A stretch of DNA of 64,000 nt from Hymenopus coronatus. Lineage: Eukaryota; Arthropoda; Insecta; Mantodea; Hymenopodidae. The notes under the pieces are model-generated. The model worked only from the letters and a program-made list of their open reading frames with translations, had not been told where the DNA came from and ran no database searches. Below are positions 63,311 to 64,000 of the stretch, in pieces; positions within the stretch are counted from its first letter, which is position 1; the number at the start of each line of letters is the position of its first letter. Where the stretch lies: contig CM060891.1 in assembly GCA_030762935.1 (NCBI GenBank), forward strand, positions 1,306,001 through 1,370,000, read 5' to 3'. Position numbers and translations under genes: made by a program.

Positions 63311-63581
63311 GTAATAAAACTACTTTTGAAGTAGGAAGTACACAAACTTTAAAAATGGGGATTAAGGCCAACCTCCAGAGAGGTCCGCAGCAATGGACAC
63401 ACACACCTTACTGCCTTGCAAGGAAGCAACTCACACTTTCTGAGCTATGCTTAACATCTGGAGATCATGGCTTGCAAATGAAACATTTTAAAAAGAAGTT
63501 GCAGATGTGAAGCTTTACAAACAGCTGCAACTAGTTCTGGCACAAGGCCAAGGGTAAACATGTTACTGTTCTTTAAGGCAT

Positions 63582-64000
63582 ACACTAAAACACAAGGAGA
63601 GAACACAGATCCACATTGTGAGGCTCATAGGGTTATGTCAGTTGTGGAACAACACTGGCTCTAGGACAACTTCAATTAGACAAGCTATTAACACTTAAAC
63701 ACAAGGAGAGAATACAGATCCCCATTGTGAGGCTCATAAGGTTACGTCAGTTGTGGAACAACATTGGCCCTAGGACAGCTTCAATTAGACAAGCTATTAA
63801 CACTAAAACACAAGGAGAGAACACAGATCCCCATTGTGAGGCTCATAAGGTTACGTCAGTTGTAGGAAAACACTGGCTCTAGGACACCTTCAATTAGATA
63901 AGCTATTAATACTAAAACACAAGGAGAGAACACAGATACTCATTATGAGGCTCATAAGGTTATGTAAGTTGTGGGAAAACACTGCCTCTAGGACAACTTC
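63582..64000. repeat. 109-bp tandem repeat reaching the window end
   Basis: Units start ACACTAAAACACAAGGAGAG at 63582, 63691, 63800 and 63909, an exact 109-bp spacing, with a few substitutions each. The array continues beyond 64000. Confidence 0.95.

Noticed and set aside
60895..64000. Upstream helicase exons with Walker A or DEAH
   Set aside because: No GxGKT or DEAH coding with splice sites was found on the minus strand here; the region is mostly LINE, MITE and tandem repeat.

Overview
The window is eukaryotic, almost certainly arthropod (insect-like) nuclear DNA. It carries one recognisable host gene, split by long AT-rich introns with GT..AG splice sites. The rest is tandem and interspersed repeats: a mariner, piggyBac-like and pogo-like DNA transposons, Penelope-like elements with GIY-YIG endonucleases, LINE fragments, tRNA-derived SINEs and a Helitron remnant. 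No bacterial-style gene order, operon or CRISPR array is present. The species cannot be named from the sequence.

Positions 1-25856 are a same-strand satellite of about 290-300 copies of an 88-bp unit, with variant units arranged in a complex higher-order pattern. Blocks of 0.8-3.5 kb recur almost identically at offsets of about 1231, 5305, 7588 and 12893 bp. The array decays at its right edge and stops about 245 bp from the nearest host exon. Short open frames inside it follow from the repeat and are not genes.

Positions 26100-60894 on the minus strand hold the 3' two-thirds of a DEAH-box RNA helicase gene that matches DHX33 best. Nine exons can be placed with compatible phases, giving 471 contiguous codons from motif III (SAT) through IV, V and VI, the winged-helix/HA2 region and the C-terminal OB-fold. 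The 5' exons with Walker A and DEAH lie to the right of the window. It is unclear whether the last visible exon is terminal.

The introns are packed with mobile DNA. From left to right they hold: a ~0.9-kb interspersed family ('F1') with short terminal inverted repeats, a 5' palindrome and an internal (TG)n tract, in about a dozen copies; a decayed piggyBac transposon whose transposase segment has expanded into an 80-bp minisatellite; a full-length mariner with two in-frame stops; and a 3.9-kb palindrome of two apparently intact Penelope ORFs. Further right are other decayed Penelope copies, an 81-bp-arm hairpin, a pogo-like MITE, two piggyBac-type elements with TTAA targets, two SINEs, and a Helitron remnant inside a 119-bp minisatellite. 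The right end has a 108/99-bp minisatellite that stays open on the minus strand for 609 codons, a LINE interrupted by a piggyBac MITE, and a 109-bp tandem repeat running off the window.

The items most worth a second look are the Penelope palindrome, the higher-order satellite beside the helicase 3' end, the F1 family, the helicase exon sandwiched between F1 pieces, and the in-frame minisatellite. None is shown here to be a new functional system.
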